Shown here piece after piece: positions 28,611 through 36,519 of a stretch of 64,000 nucleotides of DNA. The position numbers and the translations under genes are program-made. The notes beneath the pieces are model-generated. The model saw nothing but the letters and a program-made list of their open reading frames with translations, had not been told where the DNA came from and made no database searches. This DNA is from Myxococcaceae bacterium (GTDB lineage: Bacteria > Myxococcota_A > Polyangia > Polyangiales > Ga0077539). The stretch lies in the NCBI GenBank assembly GCA_004297725.1, contig SCUS01000081.1, forward strand, positions 124,001 to 188,000. Direction: 5' to 3'. Position 1 is the first letter of the stretch, and the number at the start of each line of letters is the position of its first letter.

Positions 28611-29237
28611 TCAAGGCACCGCAGGGCGCAGCGCCGCGCACTCCGCCGCAGGATTCACCGAGCGAGACAGCGCCCGACGCACCGCCACCGCGTCGGCGCC
28701 CGCGCCCATGGCCTCCGCCACGACGCCCGCGTCGATGATCCCGCCCAGCGCCACGGCGAAGACCCCGGGGGCCCGCTGGCGAAGCGCCGCCCATCGCCGA
28801 GCGCCGAGCGCCGGGCCCTTGCCTGCGACCTCTCCGAAGGGAGAGAGCACCAGCGCATCGACCGCGCCTCGCGCCTCGTCCACGCCCCGCTCGTCGTGCA
28901 CGGCCAGGGAGAGCAGCAGGTCGGCGCGCCCTGCGGCGAGGGCGATCCGTCGCACCTCCGAGGGCAGCAGGCTTCGCCCGGTGAGGTGGACGCCCTGCGC
29001 GCCCACCGCGAGCGCCACATCGACGCGGTCGCCCACCAGCAACGCCGACGACCCGGTGACCACAGACCGCAGCGCCGAGCACACCTCCGCCAGGGTGCGC
29101 GCCGAGGCCCCCGCTGGGGAGCGCAGCCACACGACGGCCGGGCCCGTGGCCAGCGCCTTCGCGACGCGGTCGACCAGCTCGGCGGGCGCCAGCTCAGCGA
29201 GGTCCGCGCAGAGCCAGAGCCTCGGCAGCGCGCTCAT
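28611..29237 (-). CDS. thiE: Thiamine phosphate synthase-like protein (ThiE)
   Basis: A 208-residue TIM-barrel protein of the ThiE/TenI family, which joins the thiazole and pyrimidine halves of thiamine. Family features are SALLVGDRVDVALAVGAQGV followed by HLTGRSLLPSEVRR, DALVLSPFGEVAGKGP and the C-terminal phosphate loop AVALGGIIDAGVVAEAMGAG. The N-terminal strand reads VVWLRSPAG where ThiE usually has QLRxK, so a pyrimidine-binding Lys may be missing and a TenI-like role is possible. The ATG overlaps the small lipoprotein stop by four bases (ATGA). Confidence 0.8.
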   Translation of the reverse strand: MSALPRLWLCADLAELAPAELVDRVAKALATGPAVVWLRSPAGASARTLAEVCSALRSVVTGSSALLVGDRVDVALAVGAQGVHLTGRSLLPSEVRRIALAAGRADLLLSLAVHDERGVDEARGAVDALVLSPFGEVAGKGPALGARRWAALRQRAPGVFAVALGGIIDAGVVAEAMGAGADAVAVRRALSRSVNPAAECAALRPAVP

Positions 29238-29497
29238 CGCGAGGCGTCGGCGGGCACCGAGCCGTCGAGGGCGAGCGCCGCCCGGACGCTGTAGCGCGAG
29301 CTCGGGTAGCGCTCGATCAGGTAGCGCAGCGTCGCCTGCCGCGCGGCCTCGTTGCCGTCGCGGGCGAAGCGCTCGCCGAGGGCCCAGAGCGCGTCGTCGG
29401 GTCGATCTTCGCGGGTCAGCTCGGGGTTTGCCCTCGACGGGCACTGGAGCGGCGCCGCGAGCAGCGCCACCAGGGACAGCGGACGCAGCGAGAGCAT
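29234..29497 (-). CDS. Small lipoprotein-like protein between thiG and thiE
   Basis: An 87-residue protein starting [20 protein letters not shown], an export signal with a possible lipoprotein Cys at 19. The rest, with EAARQATLRYLIERYPSSRY near its centre, looks like one tetratricopeptide-type helix pair as found in BamD/YbgF-like lipoproteins. It overlaps thiG by one base and thiE by four, so it is translated within the thiamine operon although nothing in it suggests thiamine chemistry. Both overlaps and the signal peptide support it being real. Function unknown. Confidence 0.7.
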   Translation of the reverse strand: MLSLRPLSLVALLAAPLQCPSRANPELTREDRPDDALWALGERFARDGNEAARQATLRYLIERYPSSRYSVRAALALDGSVPADASR

Positions 29498-30309
29498 CAC
29501 TCGATGGAGAGCGGCGCGGCCGAGGGGGCGATGGTGCCGGTGAGGGGCGAGCTCGCGTTGGCGTAGAGCTTCGGCGCCATGCGCCCCGCCAGGAAGGCGA
29601 GGCGCCCGGCCTCGACGCCCAGCTTCATCGCCGTGGCCATCTGCACGGGGTTCTTCGCGAGGGCGATGGCGGTGTTCATCAGCACGCCGTCGGCGCCGAG
29701 CTCCATCGCCACGGCGGCGTCGCTGGCGGTGCCGACGCCCGCATCGACGATGACCGGAACGTTCACGGTCTCCATCAGGATGCGCAGGTTGTGCGGGTTG
29801 CGGATGCCGAGGCCCGAGCCGATGGGCGCGCCGAGGGGCATCACCGCGGGGCACCCCGCCTCCACGAGCTTGCGCGCCACGATGGGGTCGTCGTTGGTGT
29901 AGGGCAGCACGAAGAAGCCCTCCTTCACCAGCACCCGGGCCGCGACGACGAGCGCCTCGGTGTCCGGGAAGAGGGTCTTCGGATCGCCGATGACCTCGAG
30001 CTTCACGAGGTCGGTCTCCGCCGCCTCGCGCCCCAGCCGCGCGCAGCGGATCGCGTCGTCGGCGGTGTAGCAGCCCGCGGTGTTGGGCAGCAGCGTGAAG
30101 CCCTCCTCGCGGAGCATCCCGAACATCGATCCCTTACCCGACTGGGTAAGGTCGACCCGGCGGACGGCCACGGTCACGACGCTCGCCCCGGAGGCGCGCA
30201 GCGCGAGGCGGGTCTCTTCGACGTCCTTGTACTTCCCGGTCCCGACGAAGAGGCGCGAGCCGAAGCGTCGGCCGCCGATGGTCAGCGTGTCATCACTCAT
30301 GGAATCCAT
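29497..30309 (-). CDS. thiG: Thiazole synthase
   Basis: A 270-residue ThiG, which condenses DXP, dehydroglycine and the ThiS thiocarboxylate to the thiamine thiazole. Landmarks are [50 protein letters not shown], the Schiff-base Lys in LVKLEVIGD, and [20 protein letters not shown]. The start is chosen as ATG 30309, with GGAGG about ten bases upstream; a GTG one codon earlier and an ATG three codons later are alternatives. It follows thiS by six bases. Confidence 0.96.
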   Translation of the reverse strand: MDSMSDDTLTIGGRRFGSRLFVGTGKYKDVEETRLALRASGASVVTVAVRRVDLTQSGKGSMFGMLREEGFTLLPNTAGCYTADDAIRCARLGREAAETDLVKLEVIGDPKTLFPDTEALVVAARVLVKEGFFVLPYTNDDPIVARKLVEAGCPAVMPLGAPIGSGLGIRNPHNLRILMETVNVPVIVDAGVGTASDAAVAMELGADGVLMNTAIALAKNPVQMATAMKLGVEAGRLAFLAGRMAPKLYANASSPLTGTIAPSAAPLSIE

Positions 30310-30315
30310 CACCCT

Positions 30316-30534
30316 TCACCCTCCGCCCACGAGGTGGACGATCTCCAGGGCGTCGCCCCGCTCGACGAGCACCGACCCCTGCTGCGCCCGCGGAACCAGC
30401 ATCTGGTTGCGCTCCACCGCGGCGAGGCCCGCGATGCCGAGGTGCTCCAGCAGACCCCGCACCGTCAGGCCGGGCGGCACCTCACGGGGCTCCCCGTTGA
30501 CCACGATCGCGATGCGCGGCGTCGGCTCCGTCAT
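30316..30534 (-). CDS. thiS: Sulfur carrier protein ThiS
   Basis: A 72-residue ubiquitin-like sulfur carrier for thiazole synthesis. It has IAIVVNGEPREVPPG at the N-terminal strand and ends DALEIVHLVGGG with the obligatory Gly-Gly. ATG 30534 gives the family length; ATG 30552 adds six residues and neither has a clear ribosome site. It is the first gene of the thiS-thiG-lipoprotein-thiE unit. There is no thiF in the operon; the rhodanese-E1 fusion at 18884-20056 could activate it. I looked for a TPP riboswitch upstream and did not see its core motifs. Confidence 0.93.
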   Translation of the reverse strand: MTEPTPRIAIVVNGEPREVPPGLTVRGLLEHLGIAGLAAVERNQMLVPRAQQGSVLVERGDALEIVHLVGGG

Positions 30535-30616
30535 GTTCGCGCGGCGGGGCATAGCGCCGATGGGACGGCGCGCGCAACCGGGCGATGAAGGCAGCCATTT
30601 GGCCAGTGCCGGGACG

Positions 30617-30646
30617 TTGACACCCGACGCGGCCCTTTGCGAAGGT
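30617..30646 (+). promoter_or_regulatory. Candidate promoter for Gln/Gly-rich membrane protein
   Basis: A perfect TTGACA -35 hexamer lies at 30617-30622. The -10 position 17-19 bp on (about 30640-30646) is a poor match. The site is about 60 bp upstream of the ribosome site AGAAGGAAGG at 30684-30693 that precedes ATG 30704. Confidence 0.4.
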
Positions 30647-30703
30647 GTCCGCCAGCGGGCTCGGAAGGTTCGGGCATCGCGCTAGAAGGAAGGACGACTT
30701 CAC

Positions 30704-31582
30704 ATGCAGCAACCTCCGGGCGGCGGATATCCTCCGGGCGGCGGCTATCCGCCGGGCGGTCAACCGGGTTACCCCCAGCAGGGCTATCCCCAGCAGCAGC
30801 AGCAGGGCGGGTTCGGCGCGCAGCCGGGCTACCCCCAGCAGCAGCCGCAACCGCAGAACCCCGGGTACGGGGCCACGCAGGCGATGCCGGGCTTCCAGCC
30901 CGTGCAGCCGGGCTCCCAGCCTGGTGGATTCGGCCAGCAGCCGGCTCCGCAGCAGCCGCAGTACGGTCAGCAGCCGGGTGGCTTCGCGCCGCACCAGCCG
31001 CAGCAGCCGGCCCCGCAGCAGCAGCAGTACGGTCAGCAGCCGGGCGGCTTCGGCGCGCAGCCGCAGCAGCAGTACGGCCAGCAGCCGGGCGGCTTCGGCG
31101 CCCCGCAGCCGGGCGGCTTCGGCGCTCAGCCCCAGCAGCAGTACGGCCAGCAGCCGGGCGGCTTCGGTCCTCCGCCGGGCAACCAGATGCAGCCGGTGGG
31201 CGCTGGCGGTGACGCCTCGGTGCCGCCGTACACGCCGGGCATGAAGACCCAGACCCTGGGTCTCGACTACAACATCGCGGCGCTCGCCGGGTACATCATC
31301 CCGATCATCGCGATCATCATCGCGGTGACCGAGCCCCAGGAGCCGCAGCGCCGCTGGGTTCGCTTCCACGCGTGGCAGGCGATCCTGTTCTGCATCGGCT
31401 CGTCGGTGGCGCTCAACATCCTGATCAGCGTGATGGCGCAGATCTCGGGCGCGCTCGCGGGCATCCTCTCGCTGCTCTGGCTCGGCTACCTCGTCCTCAT
31501 GGTCATGAACGCCATCAAGGCGAACAAGGGCGAGTACATGAACCTCGGCCCGATCACGAAGTTCGCCGCCAAGAAGGCCTGA
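30704..31582 (+). CDS. DUF4870-like membrane protein with Gln/Gly/Pro-rich N-terminal tail
   Basis: A 292-residue protein. Residues 1-170 are a prion-like low-complexity tail: GGGYPP, QPGYPQQ and then several [11 protein letters not shown] units. The C-terminal 110 residues hold about three to four membrane helices ([54 protein letters not shown]) around [12 protein letters not shown], the pattern of DUF4870/Tic20-like small membrane proteins. The role is unknown. The tail probably faces the cytoplasm and could be a multivalent interaction segment. The gene has a good ribosome site and is the only plus-strand gene between the thiamine operon and the lipase-like gene. Confidence 0.8.
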   Translation: MQQPPGGGYPPGGGYPPGGQPGYPQQGYPQQQQQGGFGAQPGYPQQQPQPQNPGYGATQAMPGFQPVQPGSQPGGFGQQPAPQQPQYGQQPGGFAPHQPQQPAPQQQQYGQQPGGFGAQPQQQYGQQPGGFGAPQPGGFGAQPQQQYGQQPGGFGPPPGNQMQPVGAGGDASVPPYTPGMKTQTLGLDYNIAALAGYIIPIIAIIIAVTEPQEPQRRWVRFHAWQAILFCIGSSVALNILISVMAQISGALAGILSLLWLGYLVLMVMNAIKANKGEYMNLGPITKFAAKKA

Positions 31583-31632
31583 TCGGCCTTCTCGCGGTCC
31601 TCACCTCCCTCGATCCTCCCCCCCCCTCGACA

Positions 31633-33777
31633 TCACTCCATCGGCAGCGTGTCCGGCACCGTCGGGACGCCCGCCGGGTCGCGCCCTGCGCTGCCCAGGA
31701 AGGCCGCGGCCCTCAGCCGCGCGCCGGGGATGTCGAAGACCACGAAGTGCCCGTCGCGCCCGACCTCGGACTCGAACTGCATCCACGACGCCGTGATGGG
31801 GTTCATCGGGGTCCCGCGCTGCCCTCGCAGCGGCAGCACCGCGAGCAGGCCGTCGCCGTCCAGCGCGGCCGAGGGCTCCGGGTGCACCAGCGGCAGCGTC
31901 AGCGGGAGGCCGATGCTCAGCGCGAGGGCCGCGATGCCGGCCGGCGGGGCGTAGCGATCGACGAAGCCCTGGGTCTGGAAGACGTGCGCGGCGCGCATCA
32001 TGGGCCGCGGCTCGCGCATGATGTAGCGCCCGTAGTTCACCGGGTCGGACGGGTCGACGAGCATCTGGAGGAGCGACACGATCGGGTGCAGCGCCACGAA
32101 CTCGCCCATGGAGAGCCCGAGCGCGGTGGTGACGAGGGCGGGGATGTTCACCGGCTGGGTCTTCTCCAGCAGCGCGATGGCGATGGAGCCTCCGGCCCCG
32201 GAGAGCACCGCGGCGCTCGCACCGTCGTCCGCGGCCAGCCAGAGCGGACCGTTGAGCCCGCCCTGGGAGTGGCCGAAGAACATCACGTGGGCGGGGTCGA
32301 AGCGCACGGTCCTCGCCACGCCGCCGTCCGAGCCGGCGAGGGGGAAGGTGAAGGTGCGAACGAAGCGCCCGGACTGCACGAGGTCGAGCGCCGCCTGGCG
32401 GTTGTTGGTGCGCCCGGCGCTGGGGTTGGTGAAGTTGAAGAAGGCGCTCTCCGCGGAGGTGCCCGGCGCGGCGCGCTCACCATGGAAGATCTGGTCGAAG
32501 CCGAGCACCGCGACGCCCTGCGCGGCGAGCGCGGCGGCGGTGCGATCGCGGATGAAGCTCTGGTAGTCGCCGCCGGTGCCGTGGGCGTAGATCGCGATGG
32601 GATAGCCGCCCGCGGGCATGGGAGTGAGGGGCAGGGTGAGGGCGAAGCGGACGGGCTCGGTGCGCTGCAGCCGCGGGGTCCCATCGGGCCCGGGCTCGAA
32701 GTCCCCGGAGCCCTGCGCGCTGTACGGCGACTCGCCGCGCTGGAAGACCAGGTTGGGCCCGTAGTGACCGTGGAACGTCGTGTAGAGCGGACCCGGCATG
32801 GGCTCGCCGAGGTCCGTCAGCGTGGGCGCCGCCCCCTGCTGGTGTATCCAGTCGGCCGCGCGGAAGAACTCCGCGGTCGGGTCGTCGGTGGTGAAGGTCG
32901 TCACCGAGAGCACCCGGTCTCGCGTCACGCCCGCGCGCTCCAGCTCTCCGAGCGCCGGGGCGTAGATCTCCCGCGCCGCCCGGATCGCCGCGTCGCTGGT
33001 GGCGTCATCGGCGAGCATCCGCTGGAGGTCGACGTCGCGCTGCAGCGCCACGCCTCCGACGCCGCGCAGGGTGTTGGTCACCACCAGGGCGTAGCGGGTC
33101 GAAGGGCGCATCGGGAAGCCGAACACCGGCGCGACGGCGAGCGAGTGCGCGGGCCAGTAGCGGGTCGCGGTCGGGCGGAAGTACCACTGGAGGGGAATGC
33201 GGGCGCCGCGGTTGGGGCTGCGGGGATCGACGTCGACGAGCTGCAGCGGCGACTCCGCGCGGCGCGTGCTCGCGGCGTCGGCGGGCAGCGACGACGGGTC
33301 GAGGTCCATGCCGAAGGTGAAGTAGACCGCGGCGGTGGGAGAGAAGCCCGCGAGGCGGTGATCGAAGGTGCGGAGGTACTGCGCCACCAGCGGGTGCGCT
33401 CCCTCCGAGGGGAAGAAGCTCAGGTCGACCTTGCCGTCGGCGTCGCGCGCGAGGTCGTTGGGCCACGGCAGCGCGAAGGGCTCGTGGAAGGCTCCGTCGG
33501 ACGGGCGCGGCAGCACCCAGCGCGCCACCGTGGGCGCCACGAGGGGCAGGTCGCGAGGGGGAGGGACGTCCCCCGGCGACACGGCCACGGGGGCGTCGAT
33601 GCCCGCATCGAGGCCCATCGCCCCGGCGTCGGCCTTCGAGGCGCCGAGGTCGTCCGCCCTCGGGGAGTCCTCGACCTGCGCGTCGGAGTCGCTGCTGGCC
33701 GGGGCCGAGCCCGGAACCATGCAGCCGAAGGTGAAGAGCACCGGAGCGAGCGGTAGCAGGCGCATTGCCTGGACCAT
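31633..33777 (-). CDS. Lipase/esterase-like lipoprotein (alpha/beta hydrolase)
   Basis: A 714-residue predicted lipoprotein with signal LLPLAPVLFTFGCMVPG and acceptor Cys at 19, followed by an Asp/Ala/Pro-rich linker. The start at 33777 has GAGG six bases upstream. Residues 90-350 contain a beta-rich region seen at the N-terminus of some bacterial extracellular lipases. From about 395 an alpha/beta hydrolase fold begins with GGYPIAIYAHGTGGDYQSF, which holds the oxyanion HGTGG. The nucleophile elbow is MFFGHSQGGLNG near 475. A late His in RDGHFVVFD could complete the triad. It probably hydrolyses an ester at the envelope; the substrate is unknown. Confidence 0.82.
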   Translation of the reverse strand: MVQAMRLLPLAPVLFTFGCMVPGSAPASSDSDAQVEDSPRADDLGASKADAGAMGLDAGIDAPVAVSPGDVPPPRDLPLVAPTVARWVLPRPSDGAFHEPFALPWPNDLARDADGKVDLSFFPSEGAHPLVAQYLRTFDHRLAGFSPTAAVYFTFGMDLDPSSLPADAASTRRAESPLQLVDVDPRSPNRGARIPLQWYFRPTATRYWPAHSLAVAPVFGFPMRPSTRYALVVTNTLRGVGGVALQRDVDLQRMLADDATSDAAIRAAREIYAPALGELERAGVTRDRVLSVTTFTTDDPTAEFFRAADWIHQQGAAPTLTDLGEPMPGPLYTTFHGHYGPNLVFQRGESPYSAQGSGDFEPGPDGTPRLQRTEPVRFALTLPLTPMPAGGYPIAIYAHGTGGDYQSFIRDRTAAALAAQGVAVLGFDQIFHGERAAPGTSAESAFFNFTNPSAGRTNNRQAALDLVQSGRFVRTFTFPLAGSDGGVARTVRFDPAHVMFFGHSQGGLNGPLWLAADDGASAAVLSGAGGSIAIALLEKTQPVNIPALVTTALGLSMGEFVALHPIVSLLQMLVDPSDPVNYGRYIMREPRPMMRAAHVFQTQGFVDRYAPPAGIAALALSIGLPLTLPLVHPEPSAALDGDGLLAVLPLRGQRGTPMNPITASWMQFESEVGRDGHFVVFDIPGARLRAAAFLGSAGRDPAGVPTVPDTLPME

Positions 33778-33820
33778 AGCGCGCCTCGGGGGCCCAGCGG
33801 GAGACCGCCTCCCCGACGGA

Positions 33821-34474
33821 TCAGCGGGCGCTGGTCACCCGGCGGTAGCGCACCGGCGAGTTCGGATCGCCCCAGGCCACGTCACCGGTGAGGGTGAGCC
33901 CGAGGTCGAGCACCGAGAGCGAGTCCTCGTCGATGGTGAGGGTGCGGCTACGGTGGTGGGCGCCGTTGAGCACCGACGGGCAGCGGTCTCCGTCCGTGCG
34001 GGCGGTCAGGCCCCGGGCCCGAACCTCCGCGATCAGCGCGCAGCCCTGCTCGGCGAGCACCGGCGCGGCCTGGGCGCTGGTGCTGCGCCGGTCGCAGGTC
34101 CCGGCAAGGGCGGCGATGTCCCGGGGGCGCAGCTCGGTGATGCGCGCGTGGGTGCCGTCGACCGGCGTCACGATCAGCAGCGCCGAGGCGAAGGGACGAT
34201 GTTGCGACGCAGCAAACGAGTCCTCCAGGTAGAAGACGTGCTCGCCCAGGTTGGGGGCGGTCACCTCGCACACCCGGCGGGCCACGGCCTGCCGCGAGCC
34301 CGCGGCGGTGCGCGTCGCGGGGGCCACGAAGCGCCCCTCGAGCGCGCGGCTCACCGCGATGGCGACGCCGTCCCGCGCCGACGCCGCGTGAGCGCTGTTG
34401 GGCGAGCGCGCGCCGCGCACCGCACCGACCACCAACACCGGAACCAACACCGCACCGAGCACCAGCTTGCGCAT
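33821..34474 (-). CDS. CpcT/CpeT-like protein
   Basis: A 217-residue exported protein starting MRKLVLGAVLVPVLVVGAVR, a signal peptide or anchor. The body has the layout I remember for CpcT/CpeT chromophore-lyase-like proteins: HVFYLEDSFAASQHRPF, GCALIAEVRARGLTART, DGDRCPSVLNGAHHRSR, and the closing WGDPNSPVRYRRV. In cyanobacteria these attach bilins to phycobiliproteins, but relatives occur in many non-photosynthetic bacteria with no known function. No bilin gene is nearby. The open frame extends 56 codons upstream but without coding character, so ATG 34474 is chosen. Confidence 0.6.
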   Translation of the reverse strand: MRKLVLGAVLVPVLVVGAVRGARSPNSAHAASARDGVAIAVSRALEGRFVAPATRTAAGSRQAVARRVCEVTAPNLGEHVFYLEDSFAASQHRPFASALLIVTPVDGTHARITELRPRDIAALAGTCDRRSTSAQAAPVLAEQGCALIAEVRARGLTARTDGDRCPSVLNGAHHRSRTLTIDEDSLSVLDLGLTLTGDVAWGDPNSPVRYRRVTSAR

Positions 34475-34626
34475 GGCAGCAGACGACTCCCTCCGGGTCA
34501 CGACCGACCGACGACCGGCCTCTCGCAACCGACGAACGGCGGCTAGCGTGAATCGGAGCGGCCCATCAACAATCCGGCAATCTTCCCTTCGACGGGCGTG
34601 GGCCTCCTCGCGCAAGATGCCTCGCG

Positions 34627-35907
34627 ATGCGGGCCTTCCCAATGATCCTGGTGCTGCTCACGAGCGGCTGCGGCGGCAGCTGTCGGCGCCCGCTGCCCGG
34701 CGCTGTCGACGGGGGTGACCTCGACCCGTCGGCGCTCCCCTCGGCGTCGAGCGACGCGCCCCCGGTGCGCACGGCGTGTCGCCCCCTCGGTCGCCAGCCG
34801 GTCCCCTCGTTGGAGCACGCGGCGGACGGCGGGTTGGAGTCCCTCGTCGCGGCCCCGTCCGACGGAGGCGTGCGGGTGCTCTGGAGCACCACCGGATCGG
34901 CGGCGCTGCGGCGATGGAGCAGCGGCCAGACGGCGCCTTCGTCCATCGAGTCGGGCGCAGGCGAGCGCTCCGACCCGGTGCTGTCGACGGACGGCCGCGG
35001 GGCCTTCGCGGCGGCGTGGGTGTCCTCCCGCATGGGCGCTCGCGAGCACGTGCTCTGGACCTCCGACGCCCCAGGGGGGCGGTGCACCGGCGCGGAGCGG
35101 CGCGACGAGGGTCTGTCGCTCTCCCTGGCTGGCCTCGCGAGCGGATGGCTCATCGCCTGGGACGAGGAGGGCCCCGCCCCGGCGGCGGGGAGCGTGCGGG
35201 TGCAACTCGCCTCGGTCGGTCCCAGCGGGGTCTTGTGCGGTGCACAACGGACGATCTCCCCGGCGGCCCAGGACGCCGCCGACCCGCTGGCGGTCTCCCT
35301 CCCCGGCGGGCGCGCCGCGGTGTTCTGGCTCACCGCGAGGGACATCGACGCCACCGAGTCCAACGACACGGCCACGGACGTGTGGGGCGTCGCGGTCGGG
35401 CCCGACGGCGCTCCCGTGGGGGCCCCGCTGCGGGTGACGCGCACCGTCGATCACCATTTCGGGCTGAGCGCTCTGGCGACGCAGGACGCCGTGTGGCTGG
35501 GGCTGCGCGGAGGCGGTCCCAGCGACAGCGAGGGGCGCGGCGACGGGGGTGAGGTGCGGCTGGTGCGCGTCGACGTGGGTCCTCGGGGACTCGCTCGCGC
35601 CGGAGACATGGCGGTGGTCTCCGACGAGGGCGCCAACCCCACCGGCGCGCCGAGGGTCACCCGCCCGCTCACGGCGGGCGCGGCGGCGGAGGTGTGGTGG
35701 CGCGAGCGGCGCGGAGAGCGCGTCGAGATCCACCACCGACCGGTCGACCCGGGGGGTCGGCCGCTGATGCCCTCGCTGCCCGCGTTCATCGAGCCCGCCA
35801 TGGGAGCGGCGCTGCCCTCCTGGGTCGACGAGCGGGCGCAGGCGTGGGCCGTGCGGGTCGAGGGCGAGCGGGCCGAGGTGGCGCGCTTCGCGTGCGGCGG
35901 ACCGTAG
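34627..35907 (+). CDS. Lipoprotein with propeller-like repeats
   Basis: A 426-residue predicted lipoprotein; MRAFPMILVLLTSGCGG gives acceptor Cys at 15. The mature protein has repeated blocks of the form DPVLSTDGRGAFAAAWVSSR, GLSLSLAGLASGWLIAWDEE and DPLAVSLPGGRAAVFWLTAR, each about 60 residues, which suggests a beta-propeller of six or seven blades. No catalytic motif is visible and the binding target is unknown. It is divergent from the CpeT-like gene across 152 bp in which I see no clear promoter. Confidence 0.75.
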   Translation: MRAFPMILVLLTSGCGGSCRRPLPGAVDGGDLDPSALPSASSDAPPVRTACRPLGRQPVPSLEHAADGGLESLVAAPSDGGVRVLWSTTGSAALRRWSSGQTAPSSIESGAGERSDPVLSTDGRGAFAAAWVSSRMGAREHVLWTSDAPGGRCTGAERRDEGLSLSLAGLASGWLIAWDEEGPAPAAGSVRVQLASVGPSGVLCGAQRTISPAAQDAADPLAVSLPGGRAAVFWLTARDIDATESNDTATDVWGVAVGPDGAPVGAPLRVTRTVDHHFGLSALATQDAVWLGLRGGGPSDSEGRGDGGEVRLVRVDVGPRGLARAGDMAVVSDEGANPTGAPRVTRPLTAGAAAEVWWRERRGERVEIHHRPVDPGGRPLMPSLPAFIEPAMGAALPSWVDERAQAWAVRVEGERAEVARFACGGP

Positions 35908-35979
35908 TCCCTTCGGGGTGGGAGCGGGGCGCCCAAAGCATTGCTTGCGGCGCTGGCCTGTTCTGGTACCAGAGTGGCC

Positions 35980-36462
35980 ATGAGCCAGGGAAACGTTCCG
36001 ATCACGCCCGAAGGTCACCAGCGCCACACCGACGAGCTGAAGCAGCTCAAGACGGTCGCGCGCCCGAAGGTGATCCAGGAGATCGCGACGGCCCGCGAGC
36101 ACGGCGACCTCCGAGAGAACGCCGAGTACCACGCCGCCAAGGAGAAGCAGGGCTTCATCGAGGGCCGCATCGCGGAGCTCGAGTCCATCCTCGGCCGGGT
36201 AGACATCATCGACACCACGCGGCTCTCGGGCAGCAAGGTCACCTTCGGGGCCACCGTCCGCATCAGCAATTCCGACACCGGCGAGGAGGTCACCTACCGC
36301 ATCGTGGGTCCGTCCGAGGCCGACATCGGGCGCGGCAGCATCTCCATCGCGTCGCCCATCGCCAAGCAGCTCATCGGCCGCGAGGTCGGCGACGAGGTCA
36401 GCGTGAAGACCCCCGGCGGTGTCCGCACCTACGAGGTCCTCGAGGTCAGCTTCAACGGGTAA
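35980..36462 (+). CDS. greA: Transcription elongation factor GreA
   Basis: A 160-residue GreA, which rescues backtracked RNA polymerase by stimulating transcript cleavage. The N-terminal coiled coil includes ARPKVIQEIATAREHGDLRE followed by NAEYHAAKEKQGFIEGRI, with the acidic tip GDLREN. The C-terminal FKBP-like domain has TYRIVGPSEADIGRGSISIA and SPIAKQLIGREVGDEV. The length is normal. ATG 35980 is preferred over an upstream in-frame start because it gives the family N-terminus. Confidence 0.97.
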   Translation: MSQGNVPITPEGHQRHTDELKQLKTVARPKVIQEIATAREHGDLRENAEYHAAKEKQGFIEGRIAELESILGRVDIIDTTRLSGSKVTFGATVRISNSDTGEEVTYRIVGPSEADIGRGSISIASPIAKQLIGREVGDEVSVKTPGGVRTYEVLEVSFNG

Positions 36463-36519
36463 GGGGGCCCCTCCCGTGTTGCGGCGCAGCAATTCCACCC
36501 CGCGCGCCGCGCCCGCACC

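Noticed and set aside
28402..30588. A 728-codon open frame on the plus strand
   Set aside because: It is antisense to the thiamine operon, with Arg/Ala/Ser-rich composition and no motifs.
30535..30703. TPP riboswitch upstream of thiS
   Set aside because: The CTGAGA and other conserved core motifs were not found on the minus strand of this gap.
31583..31632. Rho-independent terminator between convergent genes
   Set aside because: The run of C residues has no paired G-rich arm and no T-tract.
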